Below are positions 51,141 to 63,465 of a stretch of 64,000 nucleotides of DNA, in pieces. Both the position numbers and the translations under genes were made by a program. Source of the stretch: Bryobacterales bacterium (GTDB taxonomy: Bacteria; Acidobacteriota; Terriglobia; Bryobacterales; Bryobacteraceae); the NCBI GenBank assembly GCA_020854055.1, contig JADZGD010000064.1:1-64000 (forward strand), given 5' to 3'. The notes under the pieces are model-generated. The model was not told the origin of the DNA. It saw only the letters and a program-made list of their open reading frames with translations, and ran no database searches. Numbering within the stretch: the first letter of the stretch is position 1; each line of letters begins with the position of its first letter.

Positions 51141-52559
51141 TCAGACGTTCCAGGTAATCAGCTTGGGTTCGGTCATCTCCTCCACTGCGTACTTGGGTCC
51201 TTCGCGGCCGATGCCCGAACGTTTCACTCCGCCATAGGGCATCTGGTCCAGCCGGTATTGGGGTACCTCGTTGATGTGGAACCCGCCCACCTGAACCTGG
51301 CGCGCGGCCGCAAACGCCTTCTCCAGGTCGCGCGTATAAATGCCGGCCTGCAATCCATACTCAGACCGGTTTACCAGTTCGATCGCCTCGCCCAGGCTGT
51401 CGTAGGAGTTCACAGCCACCACAGGGCCGAAGGCCTCCAGGCAACTGATCCGGCTGTCGGGTGAGACATCGGTCAGCACGGTCGGTTCCAGCGTGGCGCG
51501 CCTGCGCTGTCCGCCGGCCACCAGATGCGCCCCCTGGCCGACGGCCTCCTCCACCCATCCTGCTACGCGTCTCGCTTCGGCCTCGGTGATCAGCGAACTC
51601 ACCTCGGTCTGCGCATCGAAGGGGTGGCCGATGCGCAGCTTCGATGTGAGCGTCAGGAAGCGGTCCAGGAACTCTTCCCGAATCTTCCGGTTCACAAAGA
51701 TGCGCTGTACCGAGATGCAAACCTGCCCGGAGTGGGCGAAGCTGCCGGTAACCGAGCGCGGCACCGCCTTTTCCAGGTCCGCGTCGTCTTCGATAATCAC
51801 CGCCGAGTTGTTGCCCAGCTCGAGCGTTACTTTTTTCAATCCGGCCAGGTTGCGAATCCGCATCCCCACCTCCGGGCTGCCGGTGAAGGTGATCATCGCC
51901 ACGCCGGGGTGAAACACCAACTGGTCTCCGATCGCGCCGCCCGGACCGGTCACCACGTTCAGCGCGCCCGGCGGCAACCCGCTGGCTTCGAGAAGGCGGG
52001 CCAGGCGGATGGCACTGATCGGTGTGCTCGAAGCGGGCTTGTGCACCACCGCATTGCCGGCGGCGATGGCCGGCCCGATCTTGTGCATCGAAAGGTTCAG
52101 CGGAAAATTGAACGGGGTAATGGCGGCGATGACACCCAAGGGCTCGCGGATGGTCATTCCCCAGCGGCCCTTGCCGCCCGGCGAGGCGTCCATCGGAACC
52201 ACTTCACCGTGGATGCGGTGCGCCTGCTCGGCCGAAAACAGCAGCGTCTGCGCCGAGCGGTCCACTTCCGTCCGCGCCTCTCGAATCGGCTTTCCGCATT
52301 CGGAGGAGACGGCCATCGCCATCTCCTCCCTGTCGGCGTTCAGTTTCTCCCAGGCCCGGCGCAGAATGGTGGAGCGCTCATCAAGCGTCAGCGCGCGCAT
52401 CCGCGGAGCAGCCGCGGCGGCCGCCTCTACCGCCTCATCCACCACGTCTTTGGTCGCCTCAAACACGGTCCCCACATCACTGCCGTCGTAAGGCAGATGA
52501 ATCGGGATCGGGGTGTCCGTGGTCACATCCCGGCCTCCGATGCGCATCGGATATTCCAT
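51141..52559 (-). CDS. NAD(P)-dependent aldehyde dehydrogenase
   Basis: 472 residues. ALDH motifs: oxyanion Asn in ITPFNFPLN, KPASSTP, FTGSPEVGMRIR, catalytic Glu in TLELGNNSAVI, catalytic Cys in HSGQVCISVQRI, and the end EAFGPVVAV. The group resembles lactaldehyde or non-phosphorylating glyceraldehyde-phosphate dehydrogenases. Lactaldehyde from rhamnose breakdown would suit the neighbourhood, but the gene lies 8 kb away and the link is inference. Confidence 0.88.
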   Translation of the reverse strand: MEYPMRIGGRDVTTDTPIPIHLPYDGSDVGTVFEATKDVVDEAVEAAAAAAPRMRALTLDERSTILRRAWEKLNADREEMAMAVSSECGKPIREARTEVDRSAQTLLFSAEQAHRIHGEVVPMDASPGGKGRWGMTIREPLGVIAAITPFNFPLNLSMHKIGPAIAAGNAVVHKPASSTPISAIRLARLLEASGLPPGALNVVTGPGGAIGDQLVFHPGVAMITFTGSPEVGMRIRNLAGLKKVTLELGNNSAVIIEDDADLEKAVPRSVTGSFAHSGQVCISVQRIFVNRKIREEFLDRFLTLTSKLRIGHPFDAQTEVSSLITEAEARRVAGWVEEAVGQGAHLVAGGQRRRATLEPTVLTDVSPDSRISCLEAFGPVVAVNSYDSLGEAIELVNRSEYGLQAGIYTRDLEKAFAAARQVQVGGFHINEVPQYRLDQMPYGGVKRSGIGREGPKYAVEEMTEPKLITWNV

Positions 52560-52566
52560 GCCTACA

Positions 52567-53574
52567 TCATAGGCCCGGTGGGCGCCCGCGGCGGCGGGAG
52601 AGGCCGAAGCGGAAGCCCGATTCGAGTACCCGCAGGTCTGCTCCCACCACCGCCCAAGCCACGAAGCCGGAGCCGGGAGGCGCGCCGAAGCGCAGGTCCC
52701 GCAATTCTACCAGCGTCGCTCCGGAAGGAGCCTCCGCAGGGCCCGTCCGCCAGTAGGGGTACTGGGCGAAACCGAGCAGGACCTGGAATGGCCGTGTCCG
52801 CTTCGCTGCTTCCATCGCCGGAACGGTGGCAGCCTTGTACAAAACCCGCCCGGCGGTGGGATCGAATTGCCCCAGCAGATTCACCTGGTGGAGCATGTAG
52901 AAGTCCTCAGTTTCCACCAATCCCCGCCAGACGAACGGGTTGGCAAAGGTTGCCAAAGCCGCCACCCGCTGGGGCGGCTTCATCTGGTAGATGCGGGAAT
53001 CGAGCACCGCCTCGGCACGCTGGTGCAGCAGAGAACGCGCGCCCTCATAGCCGCCAACCAGCACGAGCACCGTAATGGCCATGCCGCGCCCGGCCTGGGC
53101 CGGAGCCCCAATCTCCGAACTTACCAGCCGCGACAACAACGGCCAGAGCGCGCCAAGAATCAACAGCGTCCAGATCCACGGGTCGATGACGCCGGTAATA
53201 TCCAACCGCAGCCACGCGCCCGACCACGGCAGCAGCATTCGAATCCCATAAATGTTCGTCCAGTCGAGCAGGATATGGCTGAACACGCCTACCAGCGCCA
53301 CCACCATGCCCCGTAGCCACGGGAACGGTCTCCCGCGCGCGAAAATCCGTACCGCCAGCAGGCAGGCCAGCGCCATCACCGGCGCGGCCGCCAACGCATG
53401 CGTCAGGTTGCGGTGATACTCGAAGTAGGTCAGTGGCCCGCCGGCCAGCATCACAATGTCGGCATCGGGCGCATTGGCCGACAACAACAGAACGGGCAGT
53501 GCGTAGCGGGACCAGCGATTCAACCCGGCCCGGCTGAGCGCCAGTCCGATGAGCGTGTGCGTGAGGTTGTCCAT
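52567..53574 (-). CDS. membrane-bound metal-dependent hydrolase (YdjM-like)
   Basis: 335 residues from ATG 53574 (a GGGG-rich site upstream; the longer frame adds 28 unlikely residues). N-terminal MDNLTHTLIGLALSRAG and APDAD, then HRNLTHALAAAP and FSHILLDWTN, the His/Asp set of the YdjM/DUF457 membrane hydrolase family, embedded in about five helices. The C-terminal third is a soluble, probably periplasmic domain. The substrate is unknown; relatives are linked to phospholipid or DNA-damage responses. Confidence 0.8.
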   Translation of the reverse strand: MDNLTHTLIGLALSRAGLNRWSRYALPVLLLSANAPDADIVMLAGGPLTYFEYHRNLTHALAAAPVMALACLLAVRIFARGRPFPWLRGMVVALVGVFSHILLDWTNIYGIRMLLPWSGAWLRLDITGVIDPWIWTLLILGALWPLLSRLVSSEIGAPAQAGRGMAITVLVLVGGYEGARSLLHQRAEAVLDSRIYQMKPPQRVAALATFANPFVWRGLVETEDFYMLHQVNLLGQFDPTAGRVLYKAATVPAMEAAKRTRPFQVLLGFAQYPYWRTGPAEAPSGATLVELRDLRFGAPPGSGFVAWAVVGADLRVLESGFRFGLSRRRGRPPGL

Positions 53575-53685
53575 CGCCCCATTCGAGTGTCCCACAGAGG
53601 AACCGGCGCCACCCGCCCACCGTGCTGCGGGCCCGGGTGGGAAAACGGTACAATTCATAGCGAAGGAGTAAGTGATCTGTTACTC

Positions 53686-53724
53686 CCTGCCTGGCCGCTG
53701 GATGCCAGTCCGCCCCCAGGCAGG
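53686..53724. promoter_or_regulatory. 9-bp inverted repeat upstream of pckA
   Basis: CCTGCCTGG (53686-53694) and CCAGGCAGG (53716-53724) form a perfect stem with a 21-base loop, ending 47 bases before the pckA ATG. It may be an operator or a leader hairpin. Confidence 0.45.
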
Positions 53725-53771
53725 CATAGCCGCCTGCCGATCGATTCATACCTTTCACGGAGTTTTTGTTA

Positions 53772-55341
53772 ATGCAAAATGCAGGGATCCACCCCAGCCG
53801 CTACGGGCTCGAACAACACGGCATTAGAAATGCAAACACGATCTTCTGGAACCTCGGCACGGCTCAGTTGGTCGAGGCCGCTATCCAGCGCCGTGAAGGC
53901 CTGCTGGCCAGCGGAGGCGCGTTTGTCGTGCGCACGGGAAACCAGACCGGCCGCTCGCCGCAGGATAAGTTCACCGTCCGCGATGCGATGACCGAAGACG
54001 CGGTCGCCTGGGGGCCGGTAAACCAGCCCTTCACGCCGGAGAACTTTGACCGCCTTTACGACAAGCTGATCGCCTATCTCCAGGCCCGCGACCTGTTCGT
54101 GCAGGATTGTTTCGCCGGCGCTGATACCCGCTACCGTCTGCCCATCCGCATCATTAGCGAACGTGCCTGGCACAACCTGTTCGCCCGCCAGTTGTTCGTT
54201 CGTCCGGACTGGCTGCGCACCGAAGACCATGTTCCGGAGTTCACCGTCATCGATGCTCCCGGCTTCCGCGCCAATCCGGCCGAGGACGGTACCAATTCGG
54301 TGGTCTTCATCATCGTCAACTTTACCCGTAAGCTGATTATCATCGGCGGCACGGCCTATGCCGGTGAGATCAAGAAGAGCATCTTCAGTGTGCTCAACTA
54401 CCGTTTGCCGGAAGTGGACGTACTGCCGATGCACTGCTCGGCCAATATCGGATCGGGTGGCGACTGCGCGCTGTTTTTCGGCCTCTCGGGTACCGGAAAG
54501 ACAACGTTATCGGCCGATCGTGAACGCCGCCTGATCGGCGACGACGAACATGGCTGGGGCCCCGACGGAGTATTTAATTTCGAAGGTGGCTGCTACGCCA
54601 AGACGATCCGGTTGTCGCGCGAGACCGAACCGCAGATCTGGGACGCTCTGCGCTTTGGCAGCGTGCTCGAAAACGTAGCCGTCGACACCGAACTGCGGCT
54701 GCTCAATTTTGACGACGACACCTATACCGAAAACACCCGCGCGGCCTACCCGGTGACGTTCATCGACAACGCGATCGTGCCCGGTATCGGACCGCATCCC
54801 AAGAACATCATTTTTCTGACCGCCGATGCTTTCGGCGTCATGCCGCCCATCGCGCGCCTGGACAGTCCCCAGGCCATGTACCACTTTCTCAGCGGTTACA
54901 CCGCGAAGGTGGCCGGCACCGAACGCGGCCTGGGCAAGGATCCGGAAGCCACGTTCAGTTCCTGCTTCGGAGCGCCCTTCCTGCCGCGAAACCCCAGGGT
55001 TTACGCCGACATGCTGGGCAAGATGATGGGAAGGCACCAGGCGAATTGCTGGCTGGTGAACACGGGCTGGTCGGGAGGTTCCTTCGGCGTAGGCCGTCGC
55101 ATGGATCTTCCGGTTACCCGGTCGATCGTGCGCGCCGCGCTCAGCGGTTCACTGGCGAATGCCGAATATCGCACCGACGCTACTTTTGGTTTCGCGGTCC
55201 CTGTCGCCTGCCCAGGGGTTGACCCATCGGTACTCCACCCCCGCGGCACCTGGGCCGACGGTGAAGCCTACGACCGCGCGGCAGCCGACCTGGCGGCCCG
55301 CTTCCACAGGAATTTCGAGAAGTTCAACATCGACGGCCCAA

Positions 55342-55364
<23 letters not shown>
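53772..55364 (+). CDS. pckA: phosphoenolpyruvate carboxykinase (ATP)
   Basis: 530 residues from ATG 53772, with GGAG 9 bases upstream. Substrate and metal residues in RTGNQTGRSPQDKF and MHCSANIG; the P-loop is GLSGTGKTTLSAD, followed by IGDDEHGWG and the adenine-binding C-terminal region. Converts oxaloacetate to PEP, a key gluconeogenic step when growing on acids. Its end overlaps the convergent lipid-kinase gene by 23 bases. Confidence 0.97.
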
Positions 55365-58311
<2,947 letters not shown>

Positions 58312-58331
58312 AACGCATCGCTACTGTTCTC

Positions 58332-58916
58332 ATGGCCTGGGGTCCGATAGGCCTGTTCCTGCTGGCGGTTCTCGATTCGGCCGGGATACCGCTCCCTGCC
58401 AGCGTCGATGTTCTCATTGTCTATCTGGCGGCGAAAAATCCGGCCATGGCCGTCACTTCGGCCATCATCGCCGTCTGTGGTTCGGCGCTCGGTTGTATGA
58501 TCCTGTTCTTCATCGCGCGCAAAGGCGGTGAGTTGTATCTTGATGCGCACACCGCCACGGGGATGACGGCGCGCTTCCGCCGCTGGTTTCAGCGCTACGG
58601 CCTGGCAACGGTGTTTGTCCCTGGAGTGGTGCCGATTCTGCCGCTGCCGATGAAGGTCTTCGTGGCGTCGGCCGGCGCCCTTGGGGTGCGCCCGCTGAGG
58701 TTCCTGCTGGTGGTGCTGGCTGCCCGCATTCCGAGGTATCTGGGGCTGGCCTATCTCGGCGCGAAGCTGGGCGAGCACTCACTCGAATATCTTCGCCAGC
58801 ATACCTGGCACTTGCTTGGTCTGGCCCTGCTGCTGTTGGCGCTGATCCTCGTGGTCCTGCGCCTGGCCGGCCGCCGCCCGGTCAGAAAGGGCTGTTTTGT
58901 CCGACAATGGAGGTAG
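58332..58916 (+). CDS. DedA/VTT-domain membrane protein
   Basis: 194 residues, about five hydrophobic segments. VTT/SNARE-associated core: GPIGLFLLAVLDSAGIPLP (re-entrant loop with Pro), ALGCMILFFIARKGG, then FVPGVVPILPLPMKVFVASA with the Arg/Pro-rich signature. DedA-type proteins flip undecaprenyl phosphate or phospholipids and affect membrane potential. It overlaps the next gene's start by 10 bases. Confidence 0.85.
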   Translation: MAWGPIGLFLLAVLDSAGIPLPASVDVLIVYLAAKNPAMAVTSAIIAVCGSALGCMILFFIARKGGELYLDAHTATGMTARFRRWFQRYGLATVFVPGVVPILPLPMKVFVASAGALGVRPLRFLLVVLAARIPRYLGLAYLGAKLGEHSLEYLRQHTWHLLGLALLLLALILVVLRLAGRRPVRKGCFVRQWR

Positions 58917-59992
58917 CGGCAGACGGGTTGGACTCTCGTCAGCCGATCATGTCCCTCGAACTGGCCAGAGAAATCGTCATGAATTACGGGTGGAATTCCA
59001 CCTGTTACCAGATTCTCAATCCGGGCATCGAACATTGGTTTTCCGAATCCTGTCACGCCGTCACCGGCTACACGCGCCGCCACAACACGCTGCTGGTGGC
59101 GGGCGCTCCCGTTTGTCCGCCGGAGAAATTGGCCTCGGTCTGTGCCGAATTCGAACACTTCGCCCGCCGCCAGGGCTGCCGCGTCTGCTACGTCTGCGCC
59201 GAAGAGAGGCTGTGGCGGCTGCTGGAGAACCTGCCACGGCATTCCAGAATCACCCTGGGGGCGCAGCCCGTCTGGAATCCCCATGTTTGGCCGCGAAAAC
59301 TGGAACACCACGCCTCCCTCAGGGCTCAACTGAATCGCTGCCGCAACAAGGCCGTCGAGGTGGAGGCCATTACCCCGGCCGAAGCGGCCCGGAATCCGCG
59401 ATACCAGCGGATCATCACCGAGTGGCTGGAGACGCGGCCCCTGCCGCCCATGCACTTCCTGGTGGAGCCGGGAATTCTGCGCGAGTCGGCCTCTGAGCGC
59501 GTGGTCCTGGTGGGACGGCGTCACGGGGCGCCGATCGCCTTCCTGGTGGCGTCTCCCATCGCGGCCCGCCGCGGTTATCTGGTGGAACTGCTGGCGCGCA
59601 CCCCCGCGGCGCCGAACGGGGTCAGCGAACTGCTGATCGATATGGCCATGAGGCACTTCGCTCACCACGGCCATACCCGCGTTACGTTGGGCCTGGTGGC
59701 GTTGGCCGCCACGGCCGAAGACGGAATCCGCGCCAACCCATTATGGCTACGTACCGTTATGCGCTTCGCCCGCCTGCACGCCAACCGCTTTTACAACTTT
59801 CGTGGCCTTGAACAGTTCCGGCTGAAGATGTCGCCCTGCGGCTGGGAGCCGGTCTATGCCATCTCCACCGAATCGCGCTTTTCCCCTCGGACGCTTTACA
59901 GCATGGGAGCGGCGTTTGCCGGAATTGCTCCCTGGCGCGCCGTGGCGATTGGAGTATGGCACGCCCTGCGGCAGGAACTGGGCCGCCGCTGA
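58907..59992 (+). CDS. DUF2156 (lysylphosphatidylglycerol synthetase C-terminal-like) acyltransferase
   Basis: 361 residues, soluble, two GNAT-like halves as in the C-terminal domain of MprF. RLWRLLENLPRHSRITLGAQ, LEHHASLRAQLNRCRNKAVE (the family's start of the second half), and FYNFRGLEQFRLKMSPCGWE near the end. The MprF membrane flippase part is missing, so it may be a soluble aminoacyl or acyl transferase acting on lipids. Possibly works with the DedA-like protein upstream. Confidence 0.78.
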   Translation: MEVAADGLDSRQPIMSLELAREIVMNYGWNSTCYQILNPGIEHWFSESCHAVTGYTRRHNTLLVAGAPVCPPEKLASVCAEFEHFARRQGCRVCYVCAEERLWRLLENLPRHSRITLGAQPVWNPHVWPRKLEHHASLRAQLNRCRNKAVEVEAITPAEAARNPRYQRIITEWLETRPLPPMHFLVEPGILRESASERVVLVGRRHGAPIAFLVASPIAARRGYLVELLARTPAAPNGVSELLIDMAMRHFAHHGHTRVTLGLVALAATAEDGIRANPLWLRTVMRFARLHANRFYNFRGLEQFRLKMSPCGWEPVYAISTESRFSPRTLYSMGAAFAGIAPWRAVAIGVWHALRQELGRR

Positions 59993-60003
59993 CTCCGGCA
60001 CCT

Positions 60004-60753
60004 TCAAAACGTAATCGTCCTCCCCTGTGCCAGCGGAATAAATCCTTCGGCCACCTTGCAGGCCGCCTCCACGCCGCGAAAGCGCTGCATCTGGTCGTGC
60101 AGCGCCCAGATCCCGGCCGGCCCCTGGCTGGCGTGAGCGAAGATCGATGCCCGCTTCTTATCGATGGTTGAGGCAATGTTCACGTAGCAGCCGGGAGCGA
60201 ACTGTTGCGTCTGGCGGCCGCTCTCCACCTCGTAGTAGTAGAGCTGGAATTTGGGTGTGGTCCGCAGCCAGGCATCGTGCGCCAGCAGTCCGGTAATGCG
60301 GTGGTCACGGTGCGAATCGATGGGCCACTGGGCGAAGACAATGTCCGGCCGTTCGGCCGACAGTAGCTTTTCGAACTGCTCGTAAACCGTGCGGCTGATC
60401 GAGGTGTCGCCGTCTACCTGGCCCAGAAACACCGCCCGGGCGCCAAGAATGCGGCACGCCTCACCGGCTTCTCTGGTGCGTATGGCGGCCGCTTCGTCCA
60501 GGCTCTTGCCGGGAATTCCCCGCTCTCCCCGCGTCAGGTAGAAGATGGTCACCCTGTGCCCGGAGCCGGTGAATCGCGCGATCGTACCGCCACAACCCGA
60601 TTCGGGGTCGTCGGGGTGGCCGCCAACCACAACGACGCGAAGTTTCTCCCCGGCCTCGCCGGGGTTCAACAGAAAGGAACCTGTCCCGGCGAGCATCCCG
60701 CGCCGGGTGGGGCTGGAGGATTGGTCTGGCATAATCCAGCCAGCATCGCACAT
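60004..60753 (-). CDS. PIG-L family deacetylase
   Basis: 249 residues (242 from a second ATG at 60732). LmbE/PIG-L signature RVVVVGGHPDDPESGCGGTI with zinc ligands, TRGERGIPGKSL, and WPIDSHRDHRITGLLAHD. Removes N-acetyl groups from sugars such as GlcNAc conjugates. The N-terminus has a twin-arginine-like SSPTRRGMLAGTG stretch, so export is possible. It follows the uptake operon in the same direction, 24 bases after the permease. Confidence 0.85.
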   Translation of the reverse strand: MCDAGWIMPDQSSSPTRRGMLAGTGSFLLNPGEAGEKLRVVVVGGHPDDPESGCGGTIARFTGSGHRVTIFYLTRGERGIPGKSLDEAAAIRTREAGEACRILGARAVFLGQVDGDTSISRTVYEQFEKLLSAERPDIVFAQWPIDSHRDHRITGLLAHDAWLRTTPKFQLYYYEVESGRQTQQFAPGCYVNIASTIDKKRASIFAHASQGPAGIWALHDQMQRFRGVEAACKVAEGFIPLAQGRTITF

Positions 60754-60777
60754 CCGCCCCTGCCGCCTGGAGGCTGC

Positions 60778-61785
60778 CTACAACCACAGGCTGCGGCGCT
60801 TGGAGCGTAGCAGCCATACAAAGAACGGACCGCCGAGGATCGCCGTAATGACGCCCACCGGCACCTCGCCCGGCGCCAGCATCGTTCGCGCCAGGGTGTC
60901 GCAGATCACCAGGAACATCGCCCCCACCAGAAACGAACAGGGAATCAGAATCCGGTGATCGGCGCCCAACCGCAGGCGCAGCGCGTGCGGGACAATCAAT
61001 CCGACAAATCCGATGGGCCCGGTGAGCGCGGTGATCACGCCGGTGAGCAGGCTGCCTGCGACGTAGCCTGCCAGCATCAGGCGGGAAGTGGAGACGCCCC
61101 GCGCCGTGGCCCAGTCTTCACCCACCATCAGCAGGTTCCAATCGCGCGAGTGCCAAAATATAAAGCCGCAGGCCGGCAGCACCAGCAACGCCAGCCAGCC
61201 GATGGTGGCGTAGTCAACCGGCTCGATCCCTCCCATTAGCCAGCGCACGATGGCGAAGGACTGCCCAAAACTGGCCAGATTTTGCAGGAACAGGATAATG
61301 GCGATGCACATGCTGTTGATCGTGATGCCGGTCAACAGTAACGTGAACGACGAGAGCCGCCGCCCCTCGCTGGCCACGCCCACCACCACCAGCAGCGTCA
61401 GCATCCCACCCGCCAGCGCGCATCCCCACACGCCGGGCAGATAGGCAACTGCGCCTGCTCCGGTGACGATCGCGATCACCGCACCCAGCGAGGCGCCGCT
61501 GGCCACTCCCAGTGTGTAGGGAGTGGCCAGCGCATCGCGCAACAACGCCTGAAACAGCACCCCGGCCACCGCCAATCCGCCTCCGGCCAGCATCGCCAGC
61601 AGTACCCGCGGCACCCGCGCAAAAAACAGAATCTGGCTGTCGGGAGCAAGTCCGGCAAATGCCCGGCGGTAGCTGATGGACGCCGGGCCAACCAGCGGCG
61701 CCGCCACGCACACGGCTAACAGTGCTCCCAGCGCCACGGCCGATGCGGCCAGCACCCTTCTACCGGTCGCTCGCCGAATCACCAT
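60778..61785 (-). CDS. FecCD/BtuC-type ABC permease
   Basis: 335 residues, about ten helices of the FecCD family: VPRVLLAMLAGGGLAVAGVL, then FQALLRDALATPYTLGVASG and the coupling-helix region FVGLIVPHALRLRLGADH. Start ATG 61785; the TTG at 61791 is also possible. It overlaps the ATPase gene end by 26 bases. With the lipoprotein and ATPase it imports cobalamin, heme or an iron chelate. Confidence 0.9.
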   Translation of the reverse strand: MVIRRATGRRVLAASAVALGALLAVCVAAPLVGPASISYRRAFAGLAPDSQILFFARVPRVLLAMLAGGGLAVAGVLFQALLRDALATPYTLGVASGASLGAVIAIVTGAGAVAYLPGVWGCALAGGMLTLLVVVGVASEGRRLSSFTLLLTGITINSMCIAIILFLQNLASFGQSFAIVRWLMGGIEPVDYATIGWLALLVLPACGFIFWHSRDWNLLMVGEDWATARGVSTSRLMLAGYVAGSLLTGVITALTGPIGFVGLIVPHALRLRLGADHRILIPCSFLVGAMFLVICDTLARTMLAPGEVPVGVITAILGGPFFVWLLRSKRRSLWL

Positions 61786-62545
61786 AGACAATCCACGGGC
61801 GCCCGCCCGCCGTGCGGTAGACCTGCGAACTCACCCCGAACACTTCCCGTACCATTTGCTCGCTCAATACCTCGCCGGGCGTGGCATCGGCTCGGATACG
61901 GCCGCTCTCGATCACGATCAACCGGTCGGCGAACGCCGCCGCCAGGTTCAAGTCGTGCGTAATCGTAATCACCAGGATGCCGCGCCGGCTCAGATCGGCC
62001 AGCAGGCGGTAAATCGAAACCTGGTGGCGTATGTCGAGAAACGTGGTCGGCTCATCGAGCAGTAGCGACTCCGGTTCCTGCGCGATTGCCGAGGCGATAA
62101 TCACCCGCTGGCGCTCTCCGCCGCTCAACGAACGAAAGTCGCGCTGGCGAAACCCGGCCGATTCGGTGATCTCCATGGCCTGTTCCACCGCCTCAAAATC
62201 TCGCGGCGATTCAAATAACCCGTCGCCATAGGGGGTCCGGCCCTGCAGCACTACCTGCTCCACCGTGAACGGGAACATCAGCGTCAGTCCCTGCGGCACC
62301 ATCGATACCGATCGCGCGAAGTGGCGCCGGTTCCACTTACGAATCTCTCTGCCGCGGTACAGGCAGTGGCCGGTGTGCGAGGGCCGCAGGCCGGCCATCA
62401 CGTTCAGCATCGTGGATTTGCCCGCGCCGTTCGGTCCGGCGATCGCCACCAGTTCCGGACGGTCGAAGCGCAGCGACACTCCATCCAGGACAACCGAACC
62501 GTTGTAGCTCATTCCCACGCCGTCCAGTTCGAACCCGATACTCAC
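61760..62545 (-). CDS. BtuD/FepC-type ABC transporter ATPase
   Basis: 261 residues from GTG 62545 (GTGA overlap with the binding-protein stop). Walker A GPNGAGKSTMLNVM, signature SLSGGERQRVIIA, Walker B LLLDEPTTFLD, and the switch His in ITHDLNLAA. Energises the permease. The longer upstream frame overlaps the lipoprotein gene and is rejected. Confidence 0.93.
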   Translation of the reverse strand: MSIGFELDGVGMSYNGSVVLDGVSLRFDRPELVAIAGPNGAGKSTMLNVMAGLRPSHTGHCLYRGREIRKWNRRHFARSVSMVPQGLTLMFPFTVEQVVLQGRTPYGDGLFESPRDFEAVEQAMEITESAGFRQRDFRSLSGGERQRVIIASAIAQEPESLLLDEPTTFLDIRHQVSIYRLLADLSRRGILVITITHDLNLAAAFADRLIVIESGRIRADATPGEVLSEQMVREVFGVSSQVYRTAGGRPWIVYGDSASDR

Positions 62546-63465
62546 AAATGCGCCTCCGGATGCGCCAGCCGGGCGATCATCCACGCCGCTTCGGCGACGC
62601 GCGGCCCCGGCACCACGAAGATATCCGAAGCGACCGCGAAAACCCGGCGCTCGCGCACTGCCGAGATCATCGGATAGCGCTCCCACAGCCGCACCACGCT
62701 TTGCTTGTGTTCTTCGCTAACCTGATCGGTCATGGTCATGTCGCCCATGTCGAGAATTACCTCCGGATCCCGCGCCAGCATCTCCTCGATGGATACTTTG
62801 GGATACTGTGCCACGGCGCCGGCGAACACGTTCCCGGTTCCCGCCAGCCGGATCAGGTCGCCGATATAGGAAGCCGATCCCACCGCTACCAGGCCCTCCA
62901 GCGTTCCCGGATTGCGGCCGACGATGAAGACGATACGCCGCCGCGGCAGCCCGGAAGTCGCGCGTCGAACCTGGCTGAGCGAACTCTCGATCGACGACAC
63001 CAGCCGCTCGCCCGCCTCCGGCCGCCCAAGCGCCGAGGCGATGTTCCGGATGGCGTCGAGAACGTCGGTGATCGAGTCCGCGCCCACCTCCACCACCCGC
63101 AGCCCGAGGCTCCGCAACTGGTCGGCCAGCCGGATGGGATTCTTCAGGATGAACACCATGTCCGGCCGCAGGGCGAGGATCGCTTCCGGACTCGGATTGA
63201 GAAAGGAGCCAATTTTGGGAAGTTGGCGCACTTCCGGCGGATAGTGGCAGAAATCGGTGACACCTACCACCTGTTTGCCGGCGCCCAATGCAAACAACGT
63301 CTCGGTGATGGAGGGCGCCGTGGAAACCAGCCTCCGCCCGGTAACGCTCGGCTCCATGCGCCCCGGACTGCAAGACTCCAGAAGCGCCGCGGCAAGACCC
63401 ACGCCCGATAGCGCCGCAAACCGCCGCCGGGTGCATCCTCGCCGCGCGCTTCTGCCGCTTACCAT
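62542..63465 (-). CDS. BtuF-like periplasmic binding lipoprotein
   Basis: 307 residues. Tat-type lipoprotein signal RRRFAALSGVGLAAALLESC. Class III fold with STAPSITETLFALGAGKQVV, DFCHYPPEV, LRPDMVFI and PGPRVAEAAWMI. The SITET and CHYP blocks match cobalamin-binding BtuF best; heme or siderophore is possible. The start overlaps the TonB receptor stop by 7 bases. Confidence 0.88.
   Translation of the reverse strand: MVSGRSARRGCTRRRFAALSGVGLAAALLESCSPGRMEPSVTGRRLVSTAPSITETLFALGAGKQVVGVTDFCHYPPEVRQLPKIGSFLNPSPEAILALRPDMVFILKNPIRLADQLRSLGLRVVEVGADSITDVLDAIRNIASALGRPEAGERLVSSIESSLSQVRRATSGLPRRRIVFIVGRNPGTLEGLVAVGSASYIGDLIRLAGTGNVFAGAVAQYPKVSIEEMLARDPEVILDMGDMTMTDQVSEEHKQSVVRLWERYPMISAVRERRVFAVASDIFVVPGPRVAEAAWMIARLAHPEAHL

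Noticed and set aside
51525-53075. 516-codon plus-strand frame antisense to aldehyde dehydrogenase and hydrolase
   Set aside because: Spans two clear minus-strand genes and is Arg/Pro/His-rich without any motif.
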